DNA of 64,000 nt, taken from assembly GCF_900187405.1 (NCBI RefSeq), contig NZ_LT896716.1, positions 496,001 to 560,000 of the forward strand, in the 5' to 3' direction. A program made the position numbers and the translations under genes. The stretch comes from Geobacter sp. DSM 9736 (GTDB lineage Bacteria > Desulfobacterota > Desulfuromonadia > Geobacterales > Geobacteraceae). This document shows positions 8,986 through 19,327 of this stretch, in pieces. The stretch's first letter is position 1. Each line of letters starts with the position of its first letter. The notes beneath the pieces are model-generated. The model was not told where the DNA came from, did not search any database, and was given only the letters and a program-made list of their open reading frames with translations.

Positions 8986-10518
8986 CTATAGTTCCGGCTT
9001 ATCTTCGATCCTTGGAAATAGCGGCTCCGCCTTGATGATCTTTGTACCTGGGACAAGTCCTCCCCATTGCAATGCGGCGTCGGTCTGCGCACCATCAGTC
9101 CCGAGCCATGCCAAGGCCTTTGCAGCGGTTCCGGGCATGAATGCACTGAGGAGAGTGTGCACGATTCGCTGCGATTCGAGGAGGCAGTACAATACCGTTC
9201 CAAGCCTTTCCACCTTCGCCGGCTCCTTGGCGAGAGCCCATGGCGCGGTTTCGTCGATATACTTGTTCCCGGCGGAGATGGTCTCCCATATGGCCTGGAG
9301 TGCTTTACTGAACGCCAGTTCGGTCAGACATGTCTCGACCTGATCCACCATTGCACTCGTTTTTTTCAGGTGGGCCAGGTCGATGGGTTCAAGCTGTTCC
9401 GGCTTCTGAACGATCCCGTCGAAATATTTGTTGATCATGGCAGTTGATCGATTCAAAAGGTTTCCCAGGTCATTGGCCAAGTCGGAGTTGATCCGGTTGA
9501 CAAGCGCGGCGTGGGAAAAGTCGCCATCAAGCCCGAACGGAACCTCCCGGAGCAGAAAATAGCGCACCGCATCCACGCCGTAGCGGTCGATGAGCATATT
9601 TGGCTCTACCACGTTCTGAAGGCTTTTGCTCATCTTCTGCCCCTCCACAGTCCACCAGCCGTGAGCAAAGACCTTTTTCGGGAGCGGCAGTCCGGCGGCC
9701 ATTAGAAACGTGGGCCAATAAACTGCGTGGAAGCGTAGGATGTCCTTGCCGATGAGGTGGACATCGACGGGCCAGTATTTTCCGAAATCGCCTGACTGGT
9801 CGGGGTAACCGAGAGCTGTAATGTAGTTGGCTAGCGCATCGAACCAGACGTAGATGATGTGGCGGTCATTTCCGGGGACCGGGATACCCCAAGTGAAGGA
9901 TGTGCGGGATACTGACAGGTCTCGAAGGCCTTCCCGTACAAATGCGATAATCTCGTTTCGGCGCGATTTCGGCTGGATGAAGTCAGGGTTTGCTTCGATG
10001 TGTGCGAGGAGTTGCTCCTGGTACTTGCTCATCCGGAAGAAATAGGATTCTTCCTTCAGCTTCTCCGTCGGTCTGTTGCAGTCCGGGCATTTGAAATCTA
10101 TGAGCTGCGTTTCGGTCCAGAAGGTTTCACAGGGGGTGCAATACCAGTCTTCGTACTCACCGAGATAAATGTCTCCCTGCTTCATCACCTTCTCGAACAG
10201 GTGTGATACACCCTGCTTGTGCCGCTCCTGGGTAGTGCGAATGAAATCGGTGTACGAGATATCAAGCTTTTCCCAGAGCGCCTGAAAACGCTTTACTACC
10301 CGGTCCGCGAGTTCAAGAGGTGTCTCTCCCGCTGTATTGGCGGCTTTTTCCACTTTTTGCCCGTGCTCGTCAGTTCCAGTCAGGAAATGGACATCGTATC
10401 CCTGCAGCTTTCGGTATCGGGAGAGCACGTCTGCGGCAAGCGTAGTATAGGCATGGCCTATATGGGGTACATCGTTAACGTAATAGATGGGTGTGGTGAT
10501 ATAAAAAGTGCGGCTCAT
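8986..10518 (-). CDS. metG: Methionyl-tRNA synthetase (short form)
   Basis: 510-residue class I synthetase charging tRNA-Met. HIGH-type motif PHIGHAYT near residue 20, zinc-binding knuckles CTPCETFW and CPDCN, and KMSKSLQN near residue 300. There is no C-terminal tRNA-binding (Arc1-like) extension, so this is the compact form. Its start overlaps the stop of the upstream RicT-like gene (ATGA), making it the last gene of the tmk-holB-ricT-metG block. Confidence 0.97.
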   Translation of the reverse strand: MSRTFYITTPIYYVNDVPHIGHAYTTLAADVLSRYRKLQGYDVHFLTGTDEHGQKVEKAANTAGETPLELADRVVKRFQALWEKLDISYTDFIRTTQERHKQGVSHLFEKVMKQGDIYLGEYEDWYCTPCETFWTETQLIDFKCPDCNRPTEKLKEESYFFRMSKYQEQLLAHIEANPDFIQPKSRRNEIIAFVREGLRDLSVSRTSFTWGIPVPGNDRHIIYVWFDALANYITALGYPDQSGDFGKYWPVDVHLIGKDILRFHAVYWPTFLMAAGLPLPKKVFAHGWWTVEGQKMSKSLQNVVEPNMLIDRYGVDAVRYFLLREVPFGLDGDFSHAALVNRINSDLANDLGNLLNRSTAMINKYFDGIVQKPEQLEPIDLAHLKKTSAMVDQVETCLTELAFSKALQAIWETISAGNKYIDETAPWALAKEPAKVERLGTVLYCLLESQRIVHTLLSAFMPGTAAKALAWLGTDGAQTDAALQWGGLVPGTKIIKAEPLFPRIEDKPEL

Positions 10519-11453
10519 CGTTTCTCCTTCTTCTCCCGTTCTTTCCCTTCAGGACGGCGATCCCGGCGGGTCTTTCCTCCGGATGGTGCACTTTCCCGCG
10601 GCTCGGCTTGCCCCTTCTCGTTCTCCCGACCAGTTTTTTTCTGACGGTCGGAAATCTGTTCGGGTTTTATAGCTTCGCCGTCCAGTACTACCTGTCGATC
10701 GTCATCAGTGCGGACGGTTACAGTTCCTTCCAGCACATTCAGCTTTACGACCTCGCCTTCCACTCCTCCGCAGTTGACCCGTTTGCCGCATTTCGGAAGG
10801 CATTTGCGCAGGGAGCAGTAGGTTTCAAATTCGTAGCCGAGGCAGCAGAGAAGACGTCCACATTGGCCTGAGATTTTGGTTGGGTTAAGGGCGAGATTCT
10901 GCTCCTTTGCCATTTTTACCGAAACCGGTTCGAATTCACGAAGAAAGGAGGCGCAGCAGAGCTCCCGGCCACAGATGCCGATACCGCCGACCATTTTCGC
11001 CTCATCGCGCACGCCGATCTGCCTCATCTCTATTCTGGTGTGGAAGGTATGGGCGAGATCTTTCACCAGTTCCCGGAAATCAACACGGCCGTCGGCAGTG
11101 AAATAGAAGATAGCCTTGCTTCCGTCGTAGAGGTACTCGACCCTTACCAGCTTCATGTCCATGCCGCGTTCCTTGATCTTCGTCAGGCAAAAGGAGTACG
11201 CTTCCTTCTCCCGGGCGGCATTACGGGAGGCGGCATCTATGTCATCGGCGTGGGCTTTCCTGATGATGCTCTTAATTCCTTCAGGGGCATCGGTATCTGC
11301 AAATTCTCGTGGTTCTATGACGACGGTGGCAATGCTTTTCCCTCTTTCCGTCTCGACAATGACGCGCTCACCGGTTTTCAGCTGTAGTGCCCCTGCGTTG
11401 AAATCATACAGCTTACCCGCTTGCTGGAACTGAACTTTAACTATTCGTACCAA
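10515..11453 (-). CDS. PSP1-domain protein (RicT/YaaT-like)
   Basis: About 312 residues with the PSP1 C-terminal domain and a dense cysteine set (GICGRELCCASF, GQCGRLLCCLGYEFETY, CSLRKCLPKCG), as in RicT/YaaT, which in Bacillus carries an iron-sulfur cluster and helps control RNA processing and signalling. The tail is very basic and charged. I place the start at the TTG at 11453 (MVRIVKVQFQQAG) because GGGAGG sits seven bases upstream; the longer frame to 11531 overlaps holB. Association with holB and tmk is conserved in many bacteria. Confidence 0.9.
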   Translation of the reverse strand: MVRIVKVQFQQAGKLYDFNAGALQLKTGERVIVETERGKSIATVVIEPREFADTDAPEGIKSIIRKAHADDIDAASRNAAREKEAYSFCLTKIKERGMDMKLVRVEYLYDGSKAIFYFTADGRVDFRELVKDLAHTFHTRIEMRQIGVRDEAKMVGGIGICGRELCCASFLREFEPVSVKMAKEQNLALNPTKISGQCGRLLCCLGYEFETYCSLRKCLPKCGKRVNCGGVEGEVVKLNVLEGTVTVRTDDDRQVVLDGEAIKPEQISDRQKKTGRENEKGQAEPRESAPSGGKTRRDRRPEGKEREKKEKR

Positions 11454-11490
11454 AAATTGCCTCCCAGGGCAGATGCCCCGATTTGTAAGG

Positions 11491-12480
11491 TTACTGAGGT
11501 GGTGTGCATGAAAGGCCGGCGTCGCCGGCAAGTCTCATCAAAAGAATGTCGAGGGCGAGTCGAGTATTCACGTTTCGCTCGATAGCCCGTCGGGCATCAT
11601 CTACGTGGTGCAGTTTCTCCAGCAGCGAATCACGTGAGTTCCGCCCGGTCTGCTCTTTAACTAAATTCATCAGGTCGGAGTTCACAATCTCCTGGGTGCC
11701 TTCGTGAATCAGGAGGGCGTCCCTCAGAAAGACCGTCAGCGTTTCCAGGATTTCTTTGAGTTGGTCTTTGTCAGCAGCAAGCTCTTCCGCGCATCTGAAG
11801 AGACTGCCTATGTTCTGGAGCGAGAGGGTTGAGAGCTTGCCGACGACGGAGGCTCTCTGCTGGAGGGTGTCCTCTCGGCTGATGTCGATAGCCTTGCGCA
11901 TGCTGCCGTCTGCCAGTGAGGAGGCGACTCTTGCAGTATCCGCGGTTACACCTGTTTCGACCAGGTACTTTTCGATTTCTCCTTGCGGCAGAGCAGGGAA
12001 ATTGAGTTGCTGACAGCGTGAAAGGATTGTCGGCAGGATGCTCCCCGGGTTGCTGGATATGAGTATGAGGAGGGCATCCCCCGGCGGTTCTTCAAGAGTC
12101 TTGAGAAGAGCGTTACCGGCCGCGGTGTTGAGGCGGTCAGCTCCATCGATAATACATGCTTTTTTAGGCGCTTCAAAAGAGCGGTATGACAGGACCTTCT
12201 GTAATTCTCTTACCTGGTCGATCTTGATGAAGGCGCCATCCGGTTCAAGAAGGTGCAAATCCGGGTGCTGAAGGTTCGTTATCTTTCGGCATGAGGGACA
12301 TGTTCCGCACCCTTCATCCCTGCCGCAGAACACTGCCTGAATAAAGGCAAGAGCTGTCTGCTTTTTGCCGCATCCTTCAATGCCGGTAAAAAGATATGAA
12401 TGGGCGATCTTGCCGGAGATAAGAGCTCTCTTCAGCAGCCCTATGGTTCCGGAGAGTCCTCGTAAAGTTGAAAAAGACAT
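11491..12480 (-). CDS. holB: DNA polymerase III delta-prime subunit
   Basis: 329-residue clamp-loader ATPase-fold subunit: HSYLFTGIEGCGKKQTA, zinc module CGTCPSCRK, then CIIDGADRLNTAAGNALLKTLEEPP and SSNPGSILPTILSRCQ, including the SRC motif. It would load the beta clamp together with DnaX and the delta subunit encoded by holA at 33.5 kb. Followed 37 bases later by the RicT-like gene and preceded by tmk. Confidence 0.95.
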   Translation of the reverse strand: MSFSTLRGLSGTIGLLKRALISGKIAHSYLFTGIEGCGKKQTALAFIQAVFCGRDEGCGTCPSCRKITNLQHPDLHLLEPDGAFIKIDQVRELQKVLSYRSFEAPKKACIIDGADRLNTAAGNALLKTLEEPPGDALLILISSNPGSILPTILSRCQQLNFPALPQGEIEKYLVETGVTADTARVASSLADGSMRKAIDISREDTLQQRASVVGKLSTLSLQNIGSLFRCAEELAADKDQLKEILETLTVFLRDALLIHEGTQEIVNSDLMNLVKEQTGRNSRDSLLEKLHHVDDARRAIERNVNTRLALDILLMRLAGDAGLSCTPPQ

Positions 12481-12494
12481 TTTGGCTACCAGAA

Positions 12495-13139
12495 CTATAG
12501 CTTGAGCCTCTTGAAGACAGCTGCGGCAACTGCGGACTCGATTTCCGCTATGCTTTTCGATCCATCAATGGTTACGAAACGAGCAGGCTGTGACGCTGCC
12601 AGTGCCAGGTATCCGTCTCGCACCCGTTGATGAAACTGGATCGATTCAAGTTCAAACCGTTCTTCCCGTGCACCGTTACAGCTGTTGATACGGGAAAAGG
12701 CCCTCTCTAGGCCTGTTTCCACCGGGCAGTCGAGCAGCACCGTCAGATCTGGCAGCGTACCGTCGACTGCTTCATCGTTAAGCCGGCTGATGAGAGCCCG
12801 ATCAAGGTTCCGACCGTATCCCTGGTATGCAAGGGTTGCGTCGGTGAACCGGTCGCAGATGACGGTTTTTCCTGTTGCCAGAGCCGGCTGTATCACTTCC
12901 TGAACATGCTGAGCCCGGGCCGCCGCATAGAGGAAGAGTTCTGCCAGGGGAGTCAGGCTGCTGTTCTCAGCGTCGAGGAGAATCTCACGTATCCGGTCAG
13001 AGATGCGACAGCCTCCCGGTTCGCGGGTAACGGCCACCCGAAGTTTCAGCTCGGCCAGTTTCTCGGTGAGAAGCTTTACCTGGGTGGTTTTTCCGCACCC
13101 CTCTATGCCTTCAAAGGTTATGAACATCCCACACGCCAC
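12495..13139 (-). CDS. tmk: Thymidylate kinase
   Basis: 214 residues; phosphorylates dTMP to dTDP. P-loop FEGIEGCGKTTQVKLL, the DR(F/Y) motif in VICDRFTDATLAYQGYGR and the lid region GLERAFSRINSC. The GTG at 13139 is taken as start with GGAAAG upstream; the ATG at 13127 (MFITFEGIEG) is an equally plausible start and matches many homologues. Promoter-proximal gene of the minus-strand block. Confidence 0.96.
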   Translation of the reverse strand: MACGMFITFEGIEGCGKTTQVKLLTEKLAELKLRVAVTREPGGCRISDRIREILLDAENSSLTPLAELFLYAAARAQHVQEVIQPALATGKTVICDRFTDATLAYQGYGRNLDRALISRLNDEAVDGTLPDLTVLLDCPVETGLERAFSRINSCNGAREERFELESIQFHQRVRDGYLALAASQPARFVTIDGSKSIAEIESAVAAAVFKRLKL

Positions 13140-13275
13140 TTATTTCTTTCCAGAGGTTAAAAAATAAAAAGTATAGGAGAGGGGGATCAATTAATCAAGA
13201 TAAAAACCAGCGCCAGTGGGCATCTCTATTGATATATTGCGGTGCTTTAGATATAGTCACCTGATCAGCAGGCGA

Positions 13276-14016
13276 ATGAGGGAGAGAAGGGATAACGGCT
13301 CGGGACCGATGGAAGCAGATCCGGAAAAGCTGTTCGAATTACAAGATCTTATCGGGCATAGATTCACCGACTGCAGTTTGCTTGTCGAGGCTTTGACGCA
13401 CCGGTCGTTTATAAACGAAACTACGGACCGTGAAACACGGGACAATGAACGGCTGGAATTCTTCGGAGATACCGTCCTTGACTTCTTTCTCAGTCAACTG
13501 CTCCTGGAGCTCTTTCCTGAGAGCCGTGAAGGAGAGTTGACAAAAATAAGGGCATCCCTTGTGGATGAGGATAGCCTGGCGATGGTTGCACGGTCCGTAG
13601 GCATCGGCAGCGTCCTCCGGCTCGGACGGGGTGAAGAACGTAGCGGCGGACGTGAAAGGAAATCTATCCTGGCAGATGCCTATGAGGCACTTCTTGCCGC
13701 AGTGTACCTGGACGGCGGTCCGGAACCTGCTCGGGTGCTCGTGAAGAAGCACCTCCAGTTCCTTCTCGACAAACGGCAATCGGTGGCTGCCCAGGATTTC
13801 AAGACCGATCTCCAGGAACTTACGCAGTCCCGGTTTGGCACTGCTCCAAAGTACATGCTGCGAAAAACCGAAGGACCTGATCACGACCGCACTTTCACTG
13901 TCGCTGTCTTTGTAGGTGCCCGCTGTATCGGTGAGGGTAAGGGCCGGAGCAAGAAAGAGGCCGAGCAGAAGGCGGCGAGCAAGGGTATTGAACTGCTTAA
14001 GCGAGAGTCGGAATGA
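13276..14016 (+). CDS. rnc: Ribonuclease III
   Basis: Cleaves double-stranded RNA, including rRNA precursors. The catalytic domain holds the signature NERLEFFGDTVLDFF and the second acidic site ILADAYEALLAAVYLDGG; the C-terminal double-stranded RNA-binding domain runs from DFKTDLQELTQSRFG to KKEAEQKAASKGIELL. The start is uncertain: GTG 13216, ATG 13276 (246 residues, chosen) and ATG 13309 are all in frame. The stop overlaps the following radical SAM gene by four bases. Confidence 0.95.
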   Translation: MRERRDNGSGPMEADPEKLFELQDLIGHRFTDCSLLVEALTHRSFINETTDRETRDNERLEFFGDTVLDFFLSQLLLELFPESREGELTKIRASLVDEDSLAMVARSVGIGSVLRLGRGEERSGGRERKSILADAYEALLAAVYLDGGPEPARVLVKKHLQFLLDKRQSVAAQDFKTDLQELTQSRFGTAPKYMLRKTEGPDHDRTFTVAVFVGARCIGEGKGRSKKEAEQKAASKGIELLKRESE

Positions 14017-15074
14017 TTCGGCGCCCAGTGGTCCCTTTTTTTATCTCCCACCATGGATGCCCCCACCAATGCGTATTTTGCGATCAGAACTCTATTGCTG
14101 GCGAGAGCCGCAGGCTCCCCACTGCCGATGCCATTGTTGAGAAGATCCGAAACTACATGCGCAGTTCGGGAGGAGGGGTGGTCGATGTCGCTTTTTTCGG
14201 GGGTACGTTTACGGCACTACCGACGGACGTTCAGGAACAACTCTTGGAGCCTCTGAAGCCGCTTGTGTCGCAGGGGCATGTCGGAAGCATCCGAGTCTCG
14301 ACCCGCCCAGATGCTATCGACGTGGAAAGGGTAGAACTGCTGGATCGTTATGGTGTGACCACCGTTGAACTGGGGGCCCAGTCCCTGGATGAAGATGTCC
14401 TTGTAAGCTCCGGCCGCGGTCACACGGTTGAGGACGTGTTAGCTGCGTGTGCTCTCCTGAAGGAGCGGGGATTCGCCGTGGGGCTTCAACTTATGGTGGG
14501 CCTGCCTGGAGACTCCGGTGCCCGTTCTCTGGTTTCACTTGAGCGCGCACTGGCCCTGGCTCCCGACTTTCTGCGAATATATCCAGCTCTTGTCATTTCC
14601 GGAACAGAGCTTGAGCGGCTCTACCGCCAGGGAGCATACATCCCGCTTTCGCTGAAAGAGGCCGTTGTGCGATGCAAGGTCCTGCTGACGATGGCGGAAC
14701 GAGCCGGCGTTCCGGTTATACGTCTCGGGCTCCAGCCGACTGAGGAGTTATGTTCCTCCGGGGCGATAACGGCAGGACCTTTCCATCCGGCATTTCGACA
14801 GCTGGTTGAGAGTCAGAGATTTTTTGATCTTCTAGCTTCCCTTTCTCCCGAAGGCGCTACGGTTCGGGTTCATTGTGCCGCCGGGAGAGTTTCTGATGTC
14901 GTTGGACAAAGGGGAGAAAACCGCGAGAGGCTTTTTCGGGAATGCGGGGTGAGGCTGGCTGCAGTGGAGGTCGATCCGTCACTAACCGCACCTGAAGTTC
15001 AAGTCCAAACCACAATGTGGACCCGGAGAGGGCACCTTCTCCAGGATCTGCATTACCTGCCGGAGGTAGCCTGA
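14013..15074 (+). CDS. Radical SAM protein, Elp3-like N-terminal fold
   Basis: 353 residues. Radical SAM cluster motif near the N-terminus in the form CPHQCVFC (Cx3Cx2C), followed by the conserved FFGGTFTALP and GLQLMVGLPGDSG blocks of Elp3/coproporphyrinogen-oxidase-like radical SAM proteins. Substrate unknown. It overlaps rnc (ATGA) and is followed immediately by era, so it belongs to an rnc-rSAM-era-der transcript, which points to RNA or ribosome maturation; that link is inference. Confidence 0.88.
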   Translation: MIRRPVVPFFISHHGCPHQCVFCDQNSIAGESRRLPTADAIVEKIRNYMRSSGGGVVDVAFFGGTFTALPTDVQEQLLEPLKPLVSQGHVGSIRVSTRPDAIDVERVELLDRYGVTTVELGAQSLDEDVLVSSGRGHTVEDVLAACALLKERGFAVGLQLMVGLPGDSGARSLVSLERALALAPDFLRIYPALVISGTELERLYRQGAYIPLSLKEAVVRCKVLLTMAERAGVPVIRLGLQPTEELCSSGAITAGPFHPAFRQLVESQRFFDLLASLSPEGATVRVHCAAGRVSDVVGQRGENRERLFRECGVRLAAVEVDPSLTAPEVQVQTTMWTRRGHLLQDLHYLPEVA

Positions 15075-15971
15075 ATGTCCGAAAGCATTTTTCAATCTGG
15101 ATTCGTTTCAATCATCGGACGTCCAAACGTGGGGAAATCTACGCTCCTGAACCGTATTCTCGGGGAGAAGATCGTTATTACATCAGACAAGCCCCAGACG
15201 ACACGGAACCGGATTCAGGGCATACTCACACTACCTGACGCGCAGATAATATTCATCGACACCCCGGGGATCCACGCCCCCCGATCGATGCTCAACAAGC
15301 TAATGGTGGAGACGGCGCTTGCCTCCATAAAAGGGGTGGACGCAGTGTTGTTCCTGGTGGAGTCAAGCGTAGCTGCAGGTGAGAGGGAGAGGCAGATTCT
15401 AGAGGCTTTGGCAGGTGCGGAGTCTCCTGTATTTCTTGTAATCAACAAAATTGATCTTGTTTCCAGGGAAGCCCTGCTTCCCCTCATTGCCGGTTATAGC
15501 GAGCTCTTCCCTTTTAAAGAGGTTATTCCGCTTTCGGCTGCCACTGGCGATGGAGTGGAGCGGCTCGTGCAAGCCGTCCAGAGGGTGCTTCCTTCCGGCC
15601 CCCGTTATTTTCCAGACGATATTTTGTCCGACGTGCCTGAACGCTTCATTGCTGCTGAAATCATCAGGGAAAAAGTCTTCAGGCTTACCCGCGATGAAGT
15701 GCCATACTCCGTCGCGGTTGTCATCGACAGTTTTAAGGAACGGGAGGATGGCAATCTAATTTCCATCTCTGCGACCATCAATGTGGAACGCGATTCCCAG
15801 AAGGGAATCATCATAGGCCGCAAGGGGGAGATGCTGAAGAAGGTAGGGATGCAGGCCCGGCGGGAAATCGAGCAGCTCATGGGCACAAAAGTGTTCCTTG
15901 AGCTCTTTGTCCGGGTAAGCCGGCAATGGAGCGAAAATCCAAGGATGCTTAAGGAGTTTGGTTACGAATGA
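15075..15971 (+). CDS. era: GTPase Era
   Basis: 298 residues. G1 [14 protein letters not shown], switch region TRNRIQGI, G3 DTPGIH, G4 NKID, and a C-terminal KH domain ([26 protein letters not shown]). Era binds the 3' end of 16S rRNA during 30S maturation. It abuts the radical SAM gene and overlaps der by four bases. Confidence 0.98.
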   Translation: MSESIFQSGFVSIIGRPNVGKSTLLNRILGEKIVITSDKPQTTRNRIQGILTLPDAQIIFIDTPGIHAPRSMLNKLMVETALASIKGVDAVLFLVESSVAAGERERQILEALAGAESPVFLVINKIDLVSREALLPLIAGYSELFPFKEVIPLSAATGDGVERLVQAVQRVLPSGPRYFPDDILSDVPERFIAAEIIREKVFRLTRDEVPYSVAVVIDSFKEREDGNLISISATINVERDSQKGIIIGRKGEMLKKVGMQARREIEQLMGTKVFLELFVRVSRQWSENPRMLKEFGYE

Positions 15972-17284
15972 AACCGATAGTTGCAATAGTCGGACGTCCT
16001 AACGTCGGTAAATCCACTCTATTCAACCGGCTTATAGGACGCCGCAAAGCCATGGTGGATGATATGCCGGGTGTCACTCGTGACCGCAACTACGGTGAGG
16101 TGACACGATTCGATATTCCGTTCATTCTCATTGATACAGGCGGGTTTGAACCTGAGACAAGCGATCGTCTTCTTCAGCAGATGCGGGAGCAATCGCAGTT
16201 GGCAATTGAAGAGGCCGATGTAATCCTTTTTGTTATGGATGCGCGTGACGGGCTGACCCCTGCTGACCGGGATGTGGTGGAGATGCTTCGTCGGGTGGAT
16301 AAGCCGGTGTTCTATGTCGTCAACAAGGTAGACGGCGAAAAAATGGAAGCAGCTATCGGTGACTTCTACATGTTGGGTGTCGACCTCCTTCACCCGGTCT
16401 CTGCCGAACATAACCGCGGGGTGAGCGACCTCATGGATGAAGTGGTGGCTGCCCTTCCGAAACGCGCTGCGGCTGCCGATGAGGAATCTGTTACCAAGAT
16501 AGCAGTCGTAGGCCGTCCGAATGTAGGAAAATCATCATTGGTGAACCGGCTGCTCGGGTACGAGAGAGTTGTAGCCAATCCCACTCCGGGCACAACCAGG
16601 GATTCTATCGACACCTACTTTACGTGCAACCGTCGACGCTACATGCTGATCGATACCGCAGGCATCAGGCGCAAAGGGAAAACTGTTCAGAAGATCGAGA
16701 AATACAGTGTAGTCGACGCTTTGCGTTCAATAGACCGTGCGGACGTGGTTCTCATCGTCATCAATGCCGAAGAGGGCGTTACTGAGCAGGATGCCACCAT
16801 TGCAGGTTATGTTTACGAGGCGGGGAAAGGGTGCATTTTCGTAGTCAACAAGTGGGATACCCTTTCCAAGGACAACAGCACCATCGGCATGTTCGTTGAC
16901 AAGATTCGCATGTCTTTCAAGTTTTTAGCCTTTGCACCGATTCTTTTTATCTCAGCGAAGAGTGGGCAACGGCTGGGAAAAGTGATTCCGGAAGTGGATA
17001 GCGTTATGGAGCAATACTCCCGCCGGATTTCCACGTCGGAACTGAACAGGGCATTTTCAGAGGCTGTTACTGCACATCATGCACCACTCGCCCACGGGAG
17101 GCGCGTAAAATTTTATTTCACCACACAGGTCGGCACCAAGCCACCAACTTTCGTGGTGTTTACAAACCAGCCGGACGGAATACATTTCTCCTATGAACGT
17201 TACCTTCACAACAAGCTGCGGGAGGCTTTCGGTTTTTCAGGCACTCCACTCCGTCTTCTCTTCAAGGGACGTGAGCGTTCCTGA
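15968..17284 (+). CDS. der: Ribosome biogenesis GTPase Der (EngA)
   Basis: 438 residues with the diagnostic two tandem GTPase domains: [14 protein letters not shown] near residue 10 with DTGGFE, NKVD, and [14 protein letters not shown] near residue 182 with DTAGI and NKWD, then a C-terminal KH-like domain. Acts in 50S subunit assembly. Last gene of the rnc-rSAM-era-der run. Confidence 0.98.
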   Translation: MKPIVAIVGRPNVGKSTLFNRLIGRRKAMVDDMPGVTRDRNYGEVTRFDIPFILIDTGGFEPETSDRLLQQMREQSQLAIEEADVILFVMDARDGLTPADRDVVEMLRRVDKPVFYVVNKVDGEKMEAAIGDFYMLGVDLLHPVSAEHNRGVSDLMDEVVAALPKRAAAADEESVTKIAVVGRPNVGKSSLVNRLLGYERVVANPTPGTTRDSIDTYFTCNRRRYMLIDTAGIRRKGKTVQKIEKYSVVDALRSIDRADVVLIVINAEEGVTEQDATIAGYVYEAGKGCIFVVNKWDTLSKDNSTIGMFVDKIRMSFKFLAFAPILFISAKSGQRLGKVIPEVDSVMEQYSRRISTSELNRAFSEAVTAHHAPLAHGRRVKFYFTTQVGTKPPTFVVFTNQPDGIHFSYERYLHNKLREAFGFSGTPLRLLFKGRERS

Positions 17285-17335
17285 CCCACGAAGAGGTTCA
17301 CAACAAAGGTTGGTAGGGGAGAAAGAGCACTCGTT

Positions 17336-18937
17336 ATGAGTCTTGCCGGCAGTCTCGAAGACATTGGCCTTGGCGACATCGTCCAGGTGGTATCTTTAAG
17401 CCGCAGGTCCGGAATCATTTCACTTCGGGACGCAAACCGGGAGGGTGAGATCGTATTCCGCAGCGGTCGCGTGGTGCGAGCTCGCTCCAGTGACAGGCAT
17501 GTCGCGATAGGCAAAATCCTTACGGATAAGGGAAATCTCGGTGCCATGGTGCTTCAGGAGGCGCTCCTGGCACAAAAGCAGGAGAAGCATCACGAGGCGC
17601 TCGGCAAGCTTCTGGTTCGCAGATATACTCTTTCCGCCGCCGATGTTGAAGCAGCCGCACAGGAGCAGATCGAGCGGGCGGTTCGCGCCCTGCTTGAGTG
17701 GAAACAGGGTCATTTCGAGCTCGATCTGTTTGACGATGTTGGCGTAATCGATGGCGCTGCACTCGATCCGATCCCATTACTCCTGGAGCGGGGCTTCGAT
17801 CCGCATCATTTCATGGCAGATGAGGAAGATGCACACCCGCCTGCAGAAGTCCAGTATGCTCAAGCCGTAAATATAGAAGCCGCTGCTGTTTTTACCCCTA
17901 TAGATTTTTCACGGCACATTGTGCTCGTCGATGACGACGCTGCAATCATTGATGTTCTTGCCCCGTATTTCAGGGGTAAAGGGTTTGAGGTTACCGCATG
18001 CGCGAAGAGTGAGGAGGCTCTTATTCTCCTTGATGACCTGTATCGTAACAACGTTCGCCCCCATGTAGTGATAGACCTGATCATGCCGCGCATGGATGGT
18101 TCGGGAATTCTCGGAGGACTCGAACTGCTCGAACTGATACACAGTAACTACCCTGCTCTCAAGCTGGCAGTTATGGCTGATTATCAGAATCTGGAAGCGG
18201 AGAGGAAAGTTCAGGGGATGGGACTCCCCTTTCTGCTCAAGCCGCGGCGGGGGGAGCTTAATGACAACGACGCATGCGGAAATTTTGGCGACCGGCTCTT
18301 TGCAGGGCTGGAGCTGAAGGAGCAAGAAACGGACAGGTCGGGAGAATCACTTCACGATTTCGAGGAACCTCGGCGCAATACGGATGAGGATATCCCGGCA
18401 AAGGTAAAAGGCACTGCAGATAGGGGCATTTCACTTCTACGCAATGTGCTGCGGGAGCTTAATGACCCGTGTCTCGGAGAGGGTATAACGCTGTTGATTT
18501 TGAGATTCGCTGGGGAATTCCTCCGTCGCACTCTGGTTTTTCTGGTGGAAGACGGCAAATTCCGCGGCGTCGGTCAGTTCGGGTTTGATGGCGATGATGC
18601 ATCCGCCCAGTCGGTGAAGAAGTTGTGCATTCCATCCGGCGAGTCTTCAATTCTGGCCGATGCCGTAGAGAGGCGATTTCCTGCCACTGTGTGTCCGGAA
18701 GACACACCTGCAAACCGCCTCCTTTTTTCCTGCCTCGGCGGCACGCCGCGTGAAATATTTATCGCCCCTTTAATGGGTGAGAAGGGTGTTGTGGCACTTC
18801 TTTACGGCGATAACTTTCCGACGGGTAAACCCATCACGGATACCGATTGCCTGGAGATTTTCATTTTGCAGGCAGGGCATGTTGTGGAAAACAATCTTGA
18901 GCGGCTCCTCACGGAGACATGGGGGGAGAGAATATGA
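17336..18937 (+). CDS. DUF4388 - receiver - GAF-like sensory protein
   Basis: 533 residues. The N-terminal DUF4388 region (SLAGSLEDIGLGDIVQVVSLSRRSGI ... EGEIVFRSGRVVRA) is followed by a helical segment, then a receiver domain near residues 197-300 (HIVLVDDDAAIIDVL, phosphoacceptor in [12 protein letters not shown]) and a C-terminal region resembling a GAF-type sensor. No output domain is visible. Its stop overlaps the next cheY (ATGA), so it heads the chemosensory cluster and probably feeds into or reads from the CheA pathway. Exact role unknown. Confidence 0.8.
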   Translation: MSLAGSLEDIGLGDIVQVVSLSRRSGIISLRDANREGEIVFRSGRVVRARSSDRHVAIGKILTDKGNLGAMVLQEALLAQKQEKHHEALGKLLVRRYTLSAADVEAAAQEQIERAVRALLEWKQGHFELDLFDDVGVIDGAALDPIPLLLERGFDPHHFMADEEDAHPPAEVQYAQAVNIEAAAVFTPIDFSRHIVLVDDDAAIIDVLAPYFRGKGFEVTACAKSEEALILLDDLYRNNVRPHVVIDLIMPRMDGSGILGGLELLELIHSNYPALKLAVMADYQNLEAERKVQGMGLPFLLKPRRGELNDNDACGNFGDRLFAGLELKEQETDRSGESLHDFEEPRRNTDEDIPAKVKGTADRGISLLRNVLRELNDPCLGEGITLLILRFAGEFLRRTLVFLVEDGKFRGVGQFGFDGDDASAQSVKKLCIPSGESSILADAVERRFPATVCPEDTPANRLLFSCLGGTPREIFIAPLMGEKGVVALLYGDNFPTGKPITDTDCLEIFILQAGHVVENNLERLLTETWGERI

Positions 18938-19299
18938 AGACGATACTCATTGTAGAAGATTCCCCGGCCATGCGTTCGATGCTTTCATCTACCATCGAGT
19001 CCATGGACGGTTTCCGTACCGTTGCTGCAGCCAATGGTTTCGAGGCATTAAGGATACTGCCCCGTGAGCGGATCGACCTCATCCTGACAGACATCAACAT
19101 GCCGGATATCAATGGTCTTGAACTCATCAGCTTCCTCAAGCAGAACCCACGCTACGAAAAGACCCCTCTGATCATTCTTTCCACCGAGGGGAGCGAGAAG
19201 GACCGCACGAAAGGATTGTCCCTGGGAGCAGACGAGTATCTCGTGAAGCCATTCGATCCCGCTAAGCTGCAAGCCGTAATATGCAGGTACGTCGCGTGA
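18934..19299 (+). CDS. CheY-like response regulator
   Basis: 121-residue stand-alone receiver domain: acidic pair EDS, phosphoacceptor in LILTDINMPDINGLEL, the conserved Thr/Ser in IILSTEGS and Lys in EYLVKPFDP. The ATG at 18934 has GGGGGGAGAG just upstream, so it is preferred to the in-frame ATG at 18919. Sits directly before cheA and is the likely phosphotransfer partner. Confidence 0.93.
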   Translation: MKTILIVEDSPAMRSMLSSTIESMDGFRTVAAANGFEALRILPRERIDLILTDINMPDINGLELISFLKQNPRYEKTPLIILSTEGSEKDRTKGLSLGADEYLVKPFDPAKLQAVICRYVA

Positions 19300-19327
19300 T
19301 GCACAACATGGGTGAAAGATAGGTGGT

